Below are positions 43,481-52,743 of a stretch of 64,000 nt of DNA, piece by piece. A program made the translations under genes and the position numbers. The notes beneath the pieces are model-generated. The model worked only from the letters and a program-made list of their open reading frames with translations, made no database searches and had not been told where the DNA came from. The stretch covers positions 70,533 to 134,532 of the forward strand of contig CALVBL010000002.1 of assembly GCA_944325775.1 (NCBI GenBank), in the 5' to 3' direction. The stretch is from an uncultured Helicobacter sp. (GTDB lineage: Bacteria > Campylobacterota > Campylobacteria > Campylobacterales > Helicobacteraceae). How positions within the stretch are numbered: position 1 is the first letter of the stretch; each line of letters opens with the position of its first letter.

Positions 43481-44332
43481 ATGTATCTAAAAAATATATG
43501 GATTTTGCTTTTGTCTTTGATGGCATTTGTAGGCTGTGGAGATGATAGCAATAAAAGTGCTTTTGAGGAGATTATCCTTCCTACCTTGAAACAAAATATG
43601 GACTATGAACAGCTTTCTAAGTATTACAAAGATTTGTGCGATAAGGGCGAGGTGCGAGCTTGTGCGCTATTGCGTGCTAACCCTACGATAGATAGTTACA
43701 AACAATATCTACAAAACTTGCAGGAGGCATTTGATCGTTACCAGCACATCGCTAGCCTCTATGAAAAGCCATGCTTAGATACAGAATCTAGTGAGAGCAA
43801 ACAAGCCTGTGAGGCTATGGCATATGCTTCGTATAGTTTATGGTATTCGACATATTTTCCTAGCAATCTGTACAAATTTGATTTACAAGATGTGCTACAA
43901 AGTCTAAATATATCTCTACCCCGCTCACAAGATTTGCGAGACTATGTGCGCAAGGCTTGTACTTATGGTTTTCTTGAACCGTGTTTGTATAATGTAGTTA
44001 TGGTCGTTACTATGTCTCACAAAACCTCTTTTGATGAAGAGGATTTCTTTGTAACACGAGATAGGTTCTTACAACTTGCACAAACAAGACTTAAAGCCGA
44101 CAGCTCGGATATCATCGCCTTAGTCAATCTTATGGAGATACATCAACTTTTGTGGCCTTATTATTCTGATATTGCACTTGGATATATCCCATCGGCGACT
44201 TTAGACAAGCAAGAAGCCAACAGACTCTATCAAGAAAGCAAAACGATGGTAGTGCAATACGCCCAACAACTCTGCAAGACTGGTGTGAACCTTGGGTGCG
44301 AGATATATCAAATCTACAAATCCCATGACTAA
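43481..44332 (+). CDS. predicted lipoprotein of unknown function
   Basis: A 283-residue protein with a lipoprotein signal: a hydrophobic core ending in AFVGC, with Cys20 as the acylation site. The mature part is helical and cysteine-containing, with cysteines spaced as in Sel1-like repeats (LCDKGEVRACALL, KACTYGFLEPCL, LCKTGVNLGCEIY). This suggests a degenerate Sel1/TPR fold of the Helicobacter cysteine-rich type. The ATG at 43481 has AAGGAG four bases before the CAGT spacer end; an upstream in-frame start at 43430 would bury the signal. No function is assigned. Confidence 0.7.
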   Translation: MYLKNIWILLLSLMAFVGCGDDSNKSAFEEIILPTLKQNMDYEQLSKYYKDLCDKGEVRACALLRANPTIDSYKQYLQNLQEAFDRYQHIASLYEKPCLDTESSESKQACEAMAYASYSLWYSTYFPSNLYKFDLQDVLQSLNISLPRSQDLRDYVRKACTYGFLEPCLYNVVMVVTMSHKTSFDEEDFFVTRDRFLQLAQTRLKADSSDIIALVNLMEIHQLLWPYYSDIALGYIPSATLDKQEANRLYQESKTMVVQYAQQLCKTGVNLGCEIYQIYKSHD

Positions 44333-44374
44333 TCCAATGAAACACCTTAAAAACCAAAAGACTAAGGATTTCTG

Positions 44375-45781
44375 ATGTCTCTCCTCTCACACACACGCTC
44401 TGCACTAGATTCTATGCGCACTCGGCTTGAGATCCCATCATTTGCACTCTATATTGATACGCTCTTAGTGCATTTTTCTCATCTTGTGCCTTCTCTGTCT
44501 CCTAGGGTCGCCTCCGTGATTGTTGCACTTGTTTGTGATGCGCTGATGGCGTTTGTCTTTGCTCTGCCTATTTATGTGATCTATCTTTTTGAATCCACTA
44601 TCCACATTGATATGCCCTATTGGCTAGGCAGTATTTTAGGGATATTGAGCCTATACACCTATTTGCGTGTGCCAAAGTCTCATCGCTTTGGTTTTGGCTT
44701 TTTTGTGGGGATTTGGTGGTTTTGGTGGGTGGGGCTTAGTTTTAGATTCTTTGATTTTAGCGCGCTTGTGCCCTTAATCGCGGTGTGTGTCGCATTGGTA
44801 TATGGCGTGGTATTTTGGGTGCTACTTTTTTGTGAATGCCTGCCAGTGCGGCTTGTAGGGCTGCTTATAATGCACCTTATTACGCCCTTTGGGTTTGATT
44901 GGCTTGTGCCTCAAGCCTTGCTAGCGTATAGTTATTTTGGGGTGGATTCATTGCATTTTTGTCTGCTTGTGATTGCGATCTATGTTTTCATAGTCTCCAT
45001 ACACGCGCGTACAAGCTGTGTGATAGGCTCTAGGGGCAAGCCTTTGGCAAATCTTGCTCTGGGTCTTGTGTGTGTGTTTGGCGCGCTGGATTTACGTGCT
45101 TTCACGTCTTCAAATCCTCCAAGTTTCACGACACATATCGCTCTTAGCACGACACAAATCCCCCAAAGTATCAAATGGAATATCCAAAGTGTGCGCGAGA
45201 TCATTGCCTATCATTTTGCCCTCATTGAGGACGCTATCGCACGAGGCAAATCGCTTATCATCCTCCCCGAAACCGCCTTTCCCTTCCCGCTCTCTGATAG
45301 CACAGCGGCTAGTATCTATGAGGCACTGCGCACATATTCCCTAGATATCACGATTATAGCGGGTGCGCTGCATACGCAAGGTAAAGATACTTACAATAGC
45401 GCCTTTGTCTTTAGTAATGGTGAGTCTAGGCGTATAGACAAGGTGATTTTAGCACCTTTTGGGGAGTATATCCCGCTGCCACGTTTTATCAAAGAGCCAT
45501 TTGACTTTATCACACAGATGGAGTTTAGGGCAGGTGCTGGGTTTGGGGATATGGAGGCATTGGGGGAGCGATTTCGTGTGGCAATCTGCTATGAAGCCAC
45601 ATCTAGCGATCTGTATGAGGGCTATCCGGAGTTTGTTATCGCGATGAGTAACAATGCGTGGTTTTATCCAAGTATCGAGCCAAGCCTGCAAAAAATGCTT
45701 TTGAAATACTACGCGCGGCTGTATCAAACCACAATCTTACATAGTGCCAATATGAGTGAGAGTGCGATCATTGTGCCATAG
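44375..45781 (+). CDS. lnt: apolipoprotein N-acyltransferase
   Basis: A 468-residue inner-membrane enzyme that adds the third acyl chain to lipoproteins. About six to seven membrane helices fill residues 35-235, followed by a nitrilase-type domain. The catalytic triad is visible: Glu in IILPETAFP (about 291), Lys in KVILAPFGEYIPLP (about 350), and Cys405 in ICYEATS. The protein ends 63 residues after the catalytic Cys, compared with about 125 in E. coli Lnt, so the final membrane helix appears missing. The start has TAAGGA upstream. Confidence 0.9.
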   Translation: MSLLSHTRSALDSMRTRLEIPSFALYIDTLLVHFSHLVPSLSPRVASVIVALVCDALMAFVFALPIYVIYLFESTIHIDMPYWLGSILGILSLYTYLRVPKSHRFGFGFFVGIWWFWWVGLSFRFFDFSALVPLIAVCVALVYGVVFWVLLFCECLPVRLVGLLIMHLITPFGFDWLVPQALLAYSYFGVDSLHFCLLVIAIYVFIVSIHARTSCVIGSRGKPLANLALGLVCVFGALDLRAFTSSNPPSFTTHIALSTTQIPQSIKWNIQSVREIIAYHFALIEDAIARGKSLIILPETAFPFPLSDSTAASIYEALRTYSLDITIIAGALHTQGKDTYNSAFVFSNGESRRIDKVILAPFGEYIPLPRFIKEPFDFITQMEFRAGAGFGDMEALGERFRVAICYEATSSDLYEGYPEFVIAMSNNAWFYPSIEPSLQKMLLKYYARLYQTTILHSANMSESAIIVP

Positions 45782-45850
45782 ATTCTCACTTGTTGTCATC
45801 TTTAGATGGGGGTTGTAGATTCTAGATAATTTGGGCTGAAATCTGCACCA

Positions 45851-46023
45851 TTGCTCAAACACATCTCCGATGCGCTGACACCAAGCAATAATCTAGCAAG
45901 TGAGCAAATACAAAATTGAGATTCCAACAAACTTCTTGTATATTCGCCAAGATTCAATAATGGTGGAGAGTGGGTGGGGATTTGTTCCCCACGGAGTGGT
46001 GCAATTTGTTGCAAGCAAATTGC
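45851..46023 (+). repeat. diverged third copy of the double-hairpin element
   Basis: Aligns loosely with 33124-33300: CCGATGCGCTGACACCAAGCAAT against CGATG...GCGACACTAAGCAAT, and AACTTCTTGTATATTCGCCAAG against AAGTTCTTTGTATGCACGCGAAG. It has the same pair of hairpins in the same order: GTGGGGA-TTTGT-TCCCCAC (45974-45992) and GCAATTTG-TTGCAAG-CAAATTGC (46001-46023). It ends 9 bases from the 3' end of actP on the minus strand. It lies between converging lnt and actP and may also act as a bidirectional terminator. Confidence 0.6.
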
Positions 46024-46031
46024 ATATTAAT

Positions 46032-47690
46032 TTAGTGAGCCACTGCCTCGCTTGCGCCGATACCAGTTTGAGCGCGGAAGTCTTGAGCTTTGAATCCAGC
46101 TCTATCGATCTTAGCGCGCTTACCATTATCAAGCTTAGAGATAATAAAGATGAGGATAAATGTCAGCGGCATTGTAAAGATTGCAGGGTGCTCATAAGGG
46201 AAAATTGCCTCAGAGAAGCCAAACATTTTCACCCATACACTCTTGCTAAGTAGCACGAGGGTTAAAACACTCACCAATCCGATGAGCCCACCCCAAAACA
46301 CACCTTTTGTCGTGAGGTTTTTCCAGTAAATGCACAGCAAAATAATGGGAAAATTCACACTCGCTGCGATAGCAAACGCAAGACCCACCATAAATGCGAC
46401 ATTTTGGTTTTCAAACCCTATGCCTAGAATAATAGCTAGAATCCCAAGTCCAATAGACGCGCCTTTGGTTACACGCATTTCCAGTTTGGGATCGCACACG
46501 CCGTTTTTGCAGACATTGACAAACAAATCATGGCTGATCGCACCAGCACCAGAGATCGCCAATCCCGCTACCACTGCCAAGATCGTAGCAAACGCCACCG
46601 CAGAAATAAATCCTAAGAACACATCACCACCAAGCACCTGTGCTAACAACACAGCTGCCATATTGCTTGCACCGGTGAATTTCCCATTACTATCGGTAAA
46701 ATCTGGATTACCTAGCAAAAATGCAATGGCTCCAAATCCTATGATAAAAGTGAGGATATAAAAATACCCAATAAGTCCAGTGGCATAAAATACGGATTTG
46801 CGTGCTTCTTTAGCGTCTTTGACGGTGAAAAATCGCATAAGCACATGAGGCAAGCCCGCAGTCCCAAACATCAGTGCTAAGCCCAAAGAGATCGCAGAGA
46901 CAGGATCAGGTAAAAATATTCCCGGACTCATAATCGCTTCACCACTTTTATGATTAGCCACTGCCTTTTCAAACCATGAAGTTAGATCAAAGTCGGCAAG
47001 ATACAATACCATCAGTGCCATAAAGGTCGAGCCACCCAAAAGTAAGCAGGCTTTGATGATTTGCACCCAAGTGGTGGCATGCATACCCCCAAAGACGACA
47101 TAGCAGATCATCAAGATCCCCACGAGCACCACAGCCACAGTGTATGGGAGTCCAAACAGCACCTGTATAAGTTCCCCTGCACCCACCATCTGTGCGATGA
47201 GGTAAAATATAATTACCGCTAAACCACTAATGGCTGAAATTGTGCGGATAGGCTTAGATTTCAATCGATAGGCTACGATATCTGCAAAGGTATATTTACC
47301 TAAGTTACGGAATTTCTCTGCAATAAGAAAGAGTACGATAGGCCACCCAACTAAAAAACCGACCGAATAAATCAACCCATCAAATCCATTAGTAAAAACT
47401 AGCGCCACGATCCCTAGGAAACTCGCTGCACTCATATAATCCCCTGCGATGGCGATACCATTTTGCATACCGGTGATATTGCCTCCCGCGGTGTAAAATC
47501 CATCAGCAGATTGTGATTTTTTGCTAGAAAAGTATGTAATGCCTAATGTCGCTAATACAAAAAACACAAAGAGCGTGATAGCGATGAGATTGAGCTCGCT
47601 TTTTTTCACCTCTCCTACATCAAACCCCGCGCCCAATGCAAGCTGTGTGAATCCCAAAAACAAAAGTCCTAAAACAATTTTGTGTTTCAT
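46032..47690 (-). CDS. actP: sodium:solute symporter, acetate permease (ActP) type
   Basis: A 552-residue inner-membrane transporter of the solute:sodium symporter family with a cleavable signal peptide (about residues 1-20) and about 13 helices. FYTAGGNITGMQNGIAIAGDYMSAASFLG is the ActP signature region. It should import acetate or similar short carboxylates; the exact substrate is inferred. It overlaps the upstream DUF485 gene by 4 bases, the usual YjcH-ActP pair. The repeat element follows its stop. Confidence 0.9.
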   Translation of the reverse strand: MKHKIVLGLLFLGFTQLALGAGFDVGEVKKSELNLIAITLFVFFVLATLGITYFSSKKSQSADGFYTAGGNITGMQNGIAIAGDYMSAASFLGIVALVFTNGFDGLIYSVGFLVGWPIVLFLIAEKFRNLGKYTFADIVAYRLKSKPIRTISAISGLAVIIFYLIAQMVGAGELIQVLFGLPYTVAVVLVGILMICYVVFGGMHATTWVQIIKACLLLGGSTFMALMVLYLADFDLTSWFEKAVANHKSGEAIMSPGIFLPDPVSAISLGLALMFGTAGLPHVLMRFFTVKDAKEARKSVFYATGLIGYFYILTFIIGFGAIAFLLGNPDFTDSNGKFTGASNMAAVLLAQVLGGDVFLGFISAVAFATILAVVAGLAISGAGAISHDLFVNVCKNGVCDPKLEMRVTKGASIGLGILAIILGIGFENQNVAFMVGLAFAIAASVNFPIILLCIYWKNLTTKGVFWGGLIGLVSVLTLVLLSKSVWVKMFGFSEAIFPYEHPAIFTMPLTFILIFIISKLDNGKRAKIDRAGFKAQDFRAQTGIGASEAVAH

Positions 47691-48031
47691 AATGTTACTC
47701 TCCCTTCTTTCAAATCATCAATGAGCCCATTTTGTTCCAACTCTTCGATCACTTCATCTTGCTCTTTGTCAAAGTATTTGTTCGCAAAAAGTGTATAAAC
47801 ACCAGTGAGCACGATAGATAGCACGATGAGGAAGATTCCAAACATAATGCCAAATGTGATCGAGCTAGGTCCTAGCCTATACCCCAAAACCTCTGGGAAA
47901 AATCCCACGCCTATAATGAAGCCATAGTAGCATACGAGGATCACTACTGCTAAAGCAAGCCCAAATCTGTTTCGGAATCTCACAAATTGTGTGAAACGTT
48001 GCAATGCGGCTTGAGTCTTGTTACTTGTCAT
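47687..48031 (-). CDS. DUF485 membrane protein (YjcH-like partner of ActP)
   Basis: A 114-residue protein with two transmembrane helices (about residues 25-46 and 58-82). It matches DUF485/YjcH, the small protein encoded just before actP in many bacteria. Its role is unknown, but co-occurrence suggests help with the symporter. The ATG at 48031 has AAGGAG six bases upstream; the longer ORF start at 48109 has no such site. Confidence 0.85.
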   Translation of the reverse strand: MTSNKTQAALQRFTQFVRFRNRFGLALAVVILVCYYGFIIGVGFFPEVLGYRLGPSSITFGIMFGIFLIVLSIVLTGVYTLFANKYFDKEQDEVIEELEQNGLIDDLKEGRVTL

Positions 48032-48172
48032 AATACACTCCTTTTTTGTTGAGATATCTCTATCAATGTAACAAAAAAACAATAATTTGTTAAATTTTTG
48101 CCAACACAAAAATGAGATTTTATATAAATTGCGTGATGAGATTCTGTGAAAATTCCTATATGCAGGAGATTC

Positions 48173-48212
48173 TATACTATATGCACAAAATGAAACATTT
48201 TGAGAATTCTCA
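48173..48212 (+). promoter_or_regulatory. promoter and palindromic operator candidates for the RND efflux operon
   Basis: TATACT (48173-48178) is a possible -10. Directly downstream are CAAAATG-AAA-CATTTTG (48186-48202), a perfect 7-3-7 inverted repeat, and TGAGAATTCTCA (48201-48212), a perfect 12-base palindrome overlapping its end. A repressor bound there would block transcription, as TetR-type regulators do for efflux operons. The start of the adaptor gene is 116 bases downstream. No regulator gene is adjacent. Confidence 0.35.
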
Positions 48213-48327
48213 TGAAGTTTTTGAAATATTTTAGATTTTACACGATTTAGATTCTTAGGAGTGTAGGCTTAAGCGGCACCATCGTTGCATTAATCATCGC
48301 ATTTAGATATTATACAAAGGTAGTCAG

Positions 48328-49443
48328 ATGAGGATTTTAGCTCTCTTAGCATTTGCGTGGATTAGTCTATTTGCCCAAGGAAATCAAGGAGAGACGAGGG
48401 GGAAAGATAAAGATCCAGAGAGTAATAAGGCTAAGATTCAAGAAAAAAATATAGAGGCAGTCATCATCTCTAAGCCTATCCAAAAAGGCACACTGCAAGC
48501 ACAAACACCATTTATAGGCACACTGCATTTTGTCAATAGCTCTAAGGTCGCTTCCCAGACAAGTGGAGTTATTGAAAAGGTGTCTTTCAAAATTGGAGAT
48601 TCTATCAAGCTTAATGCCTCTCTCGCACAAGTCAATGCTGATCTGCTCCAAAAAGAAATCCAAAGCAAGCAAGCTAAGCTCAAGCAAGCCCAATATATCC
48701 ACGAACGCCAGCAAAAAGAGCTCGCCCGCTATAAAAACCTCCTAAAGTCTGAATCTGTCTCACTCCAACAGTATGAAAGCATCGAATACGAGCAAAAATC
48801 CCAATATAGCAATATCCTAGCCCTCACTTCCGAGCTAGAATCTGCCAAAATGGAGCTTGCCAAAAAACATATCAGAGCCCCAATCAGTGGTATCATCGTG
48901 GATAAAAAAATCAACAAAGGCGAATGGATCAATGTGGGCGACCCTATATGTGAGATCGTGGATACCACAAGCGCGGAGATCATCGTCGATGTGCCATCAA
49001 ATATGCTCACGCATTTGCGCAGTGGGCAGGAAGTGGGTGTGATCATTGACAAAAAACACTACAAGGGCAAGATCTATGCGGTCATACCGCGCGCTGATGT
49101 GCATACGAGGACATTTCCTGTGCATCTTAGTGTAGAAAACGACGGGAGCTTCGTCGATGGTATGGCGACACAAGTCCTGCTTTCTAGCGGTGGAGTGATC
49201 GAGGGCAATATGGTGCCTAGGGATTGTATCGTGGAGTATTTGGGTATGCAGAGCGTGTTTGTGGTGCGGGATTCTAGAGCGTATGCTGTGCCTGTGGAGG
49301 TGCTTAGCGTGCAGGGGGCTAATGCCATCGTGCGCGGCAATCTCAAAAGCACAGATTCTGTCGTGTATCGAGGGCAGGATCGCCTCCAAAATGGTATGCA
49401 AGTCCGAGAATCCACCATCGAGCTAAAAAGTCTCAAAAAGTAG
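48328..49443 (+). CDS. RND efflux periplasmic adaptor (membrane fusion protein)
   Basis: A 371-residue periplasmic adaptor that joins an RND pump to an outer-membrane channel. A signal peptide (about residues 1-16, ending LFAQG) is followed by a biotinyl-lipoyl-like domain, a coiled-coil hairpin (about 110-165, rich in K, Q and E) and beta-barrel domains. The HlyD/AcrA stretch KKHIRAPISGIIVDKKINKG is clear near residue 180. It is the first gene of a three-gene operon of adaptor, pump and channel, like the Hef or Cme systems of relatives. Ribosome binding site AAAGG. Confidence 0.92.
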   Translation: MRILALLAFAWISLFAQGNQGETRGKDKDPESNKAKIQEKNIEAVIISKPIQKGTLQAQTPFIGTLHFVNSSKVASQTSGVIEKVSFKIGDSIKLNASLAQVNADLLQKEIQSKQAKLKQAQYIHERQQKELARYKNLLKSESVSLQQYESIEYEQKSQYSNILALTSELESAKMELAKKHIRAPISGIIVDKKINKGEWINVGDPICEIVDTTSAEIIVDVPSNMLTHLRSGQEVGVIIDKKHYKGKIYAVIPRADVHTRTFPVHLSVENDGSFVDGMATQVLLSSGGVIEGNMVPRDCIVEYLGMQSVFVVRDSRAYAVPVEVLSVQGANAIVRGNLKSTDSVVYRGQDRLQNGMQVRESTIELKSLKK

Positions 49444-49449
49444 GTAGCG

Positions 49450-52400
49450 ATGATACGCACATTGAAATTTTGCCTCCATAATCCAATGGTGGTGCTGGTG
49501 TGCGTGATTTTTGCGGTGATGTTTGGAATCTTGGGGCTCAAGTCTATGCCCTATCAGCTTATGCCTCAAGTGAGCAAGCCCACTATCAGTGTCTATACCA
49601 GCTGGAATGGCGCCACACCCTATGAAGTGGAAAAAGAAATCATCAATCGCCAAGAAAAATACCTAAAAGGTATCGAGGGCTTAGAATCTATCAGCTCCAC
49701 TGCTAGGCAGGGACGCGCGGTGGTGGGGTTGGAGTTCCAAAGTGGTGTGGATATAAATTTCACCCTGCTCAAAGTCAGTGCCAAAATGGACGAGATAAAG
49801 GGCTATCCCGATGATGTTGATAAGCCCACTATCGCCATGAGTGGTGAGAGTATCCCGCCAGCGATTTATCTATTTTTGCGCACACTAGAGGGCAATGATC
49901 GTGAGGTGGATACTTATAAGACATTTTTTGAGGACTATGTGCTGGGGCATTTGGAGCGCATAGAGGGTGTGGGCGAGGTGTTTTATCCCGGTGGACGTGC
50001 TACACAAATGCAGATCTTGCTAGATTCTAAACAGCTTGCCCACCACAATATCGCCATTGCTGATGTGATCACTGCCATTATTACACATAATAAAAACACC
50101 ACTGCAGGCAGCCTAGACTATGGTATGCGCTCTTATAAGATCAAGGTAGCCTCCGAGTATGACAACGCCACCTCTATCCTACACACGCCTATCCAAAAAT
50201 CAGGCAATAAAATCATCTATCTGCAAGATCTTGCGCTTGTGATAGAGGGCTTTGCCAAGCAAGCAAGCTATGGCTATCTCAACGACACTCGCGCACTTAG
50301 TGTGCAGATCGTGCCCACTGCCACTGCCAATATCCTAGAGCTGACCCAAAAAACGCGCGCAATCGTGCAGAATCTAAATGAGGGAATCTTGCACGATAAT
50401 GGCTTGGAGTTTGTATGGAGCAGGGATCAGGAGGGCTATATCCTTGATGCACTGCATCTTGTCAAGGACAATATTATTATGGGTATGATCTTGGCGTGCG
50501 TGGTGCTGTATCTCTTTTTGCGCAATGTGTATTCTATGGCGGTGGTGCTGATCGTGATACCCATATGTATTATCGCTGCCTTTTTCTTTTTGAATCTTAT
50601 GGGGCGCACGCTCAATGTCATTTCGCTAGCGGGTGTGAGCTTTGCGATGAGTATGCTTATAGATAATGCTATCGTGGTATTAGAAAACATCACGCGCCAC
50701 CTGCATATGCAAAAGCCTCTCTTGCGTGCCTGTATCGATGGCACGCGCGAGGTGATTGGCGCGATTTTTGCCTCGGTGGTCACGACGATCGCTATTTTTA
50801 TCCCTATTATGGATATGCAGCAAGACTTAGGGCAGCTCTTTTATGACATCGCGCTTAGCGTGTGCTTTGGGCTTGGGATTTCGTTTTTTGCTTCGATTTT
50901 TGTGATACCTACGATGCTGTATGTGTGTATGGGACGCTTTAGCTTTGAATCTAAGCGCACGATGAGCTGGTATCAAAAGCTTGGGATTGTCTTTAGTGAT
51001 TGGCTGATGAGGGTGTTAGATTCACTTTTGCGCACACCTAAGCGCAGTGCGTGGTTTATCGCTGGGTTTATGGTGTTTTGCGTGATCAGTAGTTGGGTGC
51101 TTTTCCCACGCCTAGATTATCTCCCTAAGGGCAATCAAAACTTCCTCATCGCCTATATCAACGCCCCACCGGGTATATCCTATGAGCAGCGCAAAGAAAT
51201 TGGCGAGAGTATCTTTGCTCAAAATGCGCACCTTATAGAATCTCTAGGCTATCAGCAGCGAGATTCTAACGATCTGCCGCCGATCGCGCATTTGTTTTTT
51301 TCCGGGAGTGAGAGTTATATGCAAGTGGGCGTGACTTCTAGTAATCCTGCCGAGATTAGGCGGCTTATCCCACAGATTCAAGAAAGTATCAGAAATATCC
51401 CCGGAGTGCAAGCCTCTGTGGTGCAGCAGGGGATATTTGACAAAGGCTCCAGCACGCAAAGTATTTATATTAATGTCGTGGGTAGTGAGCTAGATTCGAT
51501 TATCAGTACTGCGACTGCCCTAAGCAATGCCATCAAGCAAAAGATGCCCTATATGCAGGTGCGCCCATTGCCTGCGCTAGAGAATACCAATCGTGAGATC
51601 GTGCTCTATCCGGATTATGTGGCATTAGCACTCAATGACCTAAACGCCAAGAGCTTTGGGGATATCGTCGATGTGGTGCTTGATGGCAAGCAAATTGATG
51701 AGTTTAAAACCCCCAGTGGCAAAACTATCGATCTTGTACTCAAAGCCCTGCCGGATTTAAGTGAAGAGAGTATCGAGCGTGCTAAGGAAAGTTTAGATTC
51801 CCAAGCTCCTGAAGATTTTGCACACACACAGATCTACACCCCTAGCGGCAAGCTTCTCCCACTAAGCTCACTCACGCGCATAGAGCAAGAATACACGATG
51901 GCGCAGATTCGGCATTTTGAGCGAGAGCGCACAATCTTACTTGTGCTTAACTCCCCAGCGGATAAGCCTCTAGAGGAAGTCCTCTCACATATCAAAGACG
52001 AGGTGATCCCAGAGATTGAATCTAAGGGCGAAATGCGGGATAATCATCTCATCTTTGGCGGAAGCGCGAAGGATATGCAGGGTGGCAGAGAGGATCTGTA
52101 TGTGGGGTTTGCGCTGGCATTATTTATCACATATCTTATTTTGTGCGCGCTGTATGGGAATTTTTCCTATCCATTTATCATCATTCTTACCGTGCCATTT
52201 GCGATTAGCGGAGGACTCTTTGGACTTAGCTTTGTCAATGCGTTTCTCTATCCGCAAAATCTTGATATGTTAAGTTTGCTAGGCTTTATCATTCTTGTGG
52301 GGAGCGTAGTGAATAATGCGATTTTAATCGTGTATCAGACGCAGTTTAACCTAAGCTATGGTATGGCGTATCTGCCAAGCATTATAGAATCTACCAAATC

Positions 52401-52743
52401 CCGCGTGCGCCCAATTTTTATGAGTATCTTTACTAGTGTGTTTGGGCTGCTGCCTATGGTGCTCTTTGGCGGTGCGGGGAGTGAGATATACAGAGGGCTT
52501 GGCGCGGTGCTGGTGGGGGGATTGCTATTTTCGGGCGTGTTGAGCCTGCTTGTGATCCCTAGCGCGCTATTATTGTATTTTTGGGTTAAAGAACACAGGA
52601 AGGACTTACAAGAGAAGTGTTATAATACCATTACAAGAGCTCGACGCAAGGCTACAGAGATCTTAGCGCGCGTGGGGCGGAGGCTGTGGGTATGGATAGG
52701 GAGGATAGTGCAGCATCTAAGACGATGGAGGCACGCAAAATGA
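49450..52743 (+). CDS. RND-family multidrug efflux pump, inner-membrane transporter
   Basis: A 1097-residue transporter with the RND layout: one TM helix, a large periplasmic domain, six TM helices, a second periplasmic domain and five TM helices. Proton-relay region SMLIDNAIVVLENI in TM4 retains one Asp where AcrB has two. SVVNNAILIVYQ marks the matching C-terminal helix. The last 45 residues are a basic, Arg-rich extension (RRKATEILARVGRRLW) beyond the usual end. The next gene overlaps its stop (ATGA). Confidence 0.93.
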   Translation: MIRTLKFCLHNPMVVLVCVIFAVMFGILGLKSMPYQLMPQVSKPTISVYTSWNGATPYEVEKEIINRQEKYLKGIEGLESISSTARQGRAVVGLEFQSGVDINFTLLKVSAKMDEIKGYPDDVDKPTIAMSGESIPPAIYLFLRTLEGNDREVDTYKTFFEDYVLGHLERIEGVGEVFYPGGRATQMQILLDSKQLAHHNIAIADVITAIITHNKNTTAGSLDYGMRSYKIKVASEYDNATSILHTPIQKSGNKIIYLQDLALVIEGFAKQASYGYLNDTRALSVQIVPTATANILELTQKTRAIVQNLNEGILHDNGLEFVWSRDQEGYILDALHLVKDNIIMGMILACVVLYLFLRNVYSMAVVLIVIPICIIAAFFFLNLMGRTLNVISLAGVSFAMSMLIDNAIVVLENITRHLHMQKPLLRACIDGTREVIGAIFASVVTTIAIFIPIMDMQQDLGQLFYDIALSVCFGLGISFFASIFVIPTMLYVCMGRFSFESKRTMSWYQKLGIVFSDWLMRVLDSLLRTPKRSAWFIAGFMVFCVISSWVLFPRLDYLPKGNQNFLIAYINAPPGISYEQRKEIGESIFAQNAHLIESLGYQQRDSNDLPPIAHLFFSGSESYMQVGVTSSNPAEIRRLIPQIQESIRNIPGVQASVVQQGIFDKGSSTQSIYINVVGSELDSIISTATALSNAIKQKMPYMQVRPLPALENTNREIVLYPDYVALALNDLNAKSFGDIVDVVLDGKQIDEFKTPSGKTIDLVLKALPDLSEESIERAKESLDSQAPEDFAHTQIYTPSGKLLPLSSLTRIEQEYTMAQIRHFERERTILLVLNSPADKPLEEVLSHIKDEVIPEIESKGEMRDNHLIFGGSAKDMQGGREDLYVGFALALFITYLILCALYGNFSYPFIIILTVPFAISGGLFGLSFVNAFLYPQNLDMLSLLGFIILVGSVVNNAILIVYQTQFNLSYGMAYLPSIIESTKSRVRPIFMSIFTSVFGLLPMVLFGGAGSEIYRGLGAVLVGGLLFSGVLSLLVIPSALLLYFWVKEHRKDLQEKCYNTITRARRKATEILARVGRRLWVWIGRIVQHLRRWRHAK

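Noticed and set aside
45900..46253. 117-codon plus-strand ORF across the repeat and the end of actP
   Set aside because: Half of it is antisense to actP and the other half is the structured repeat element.
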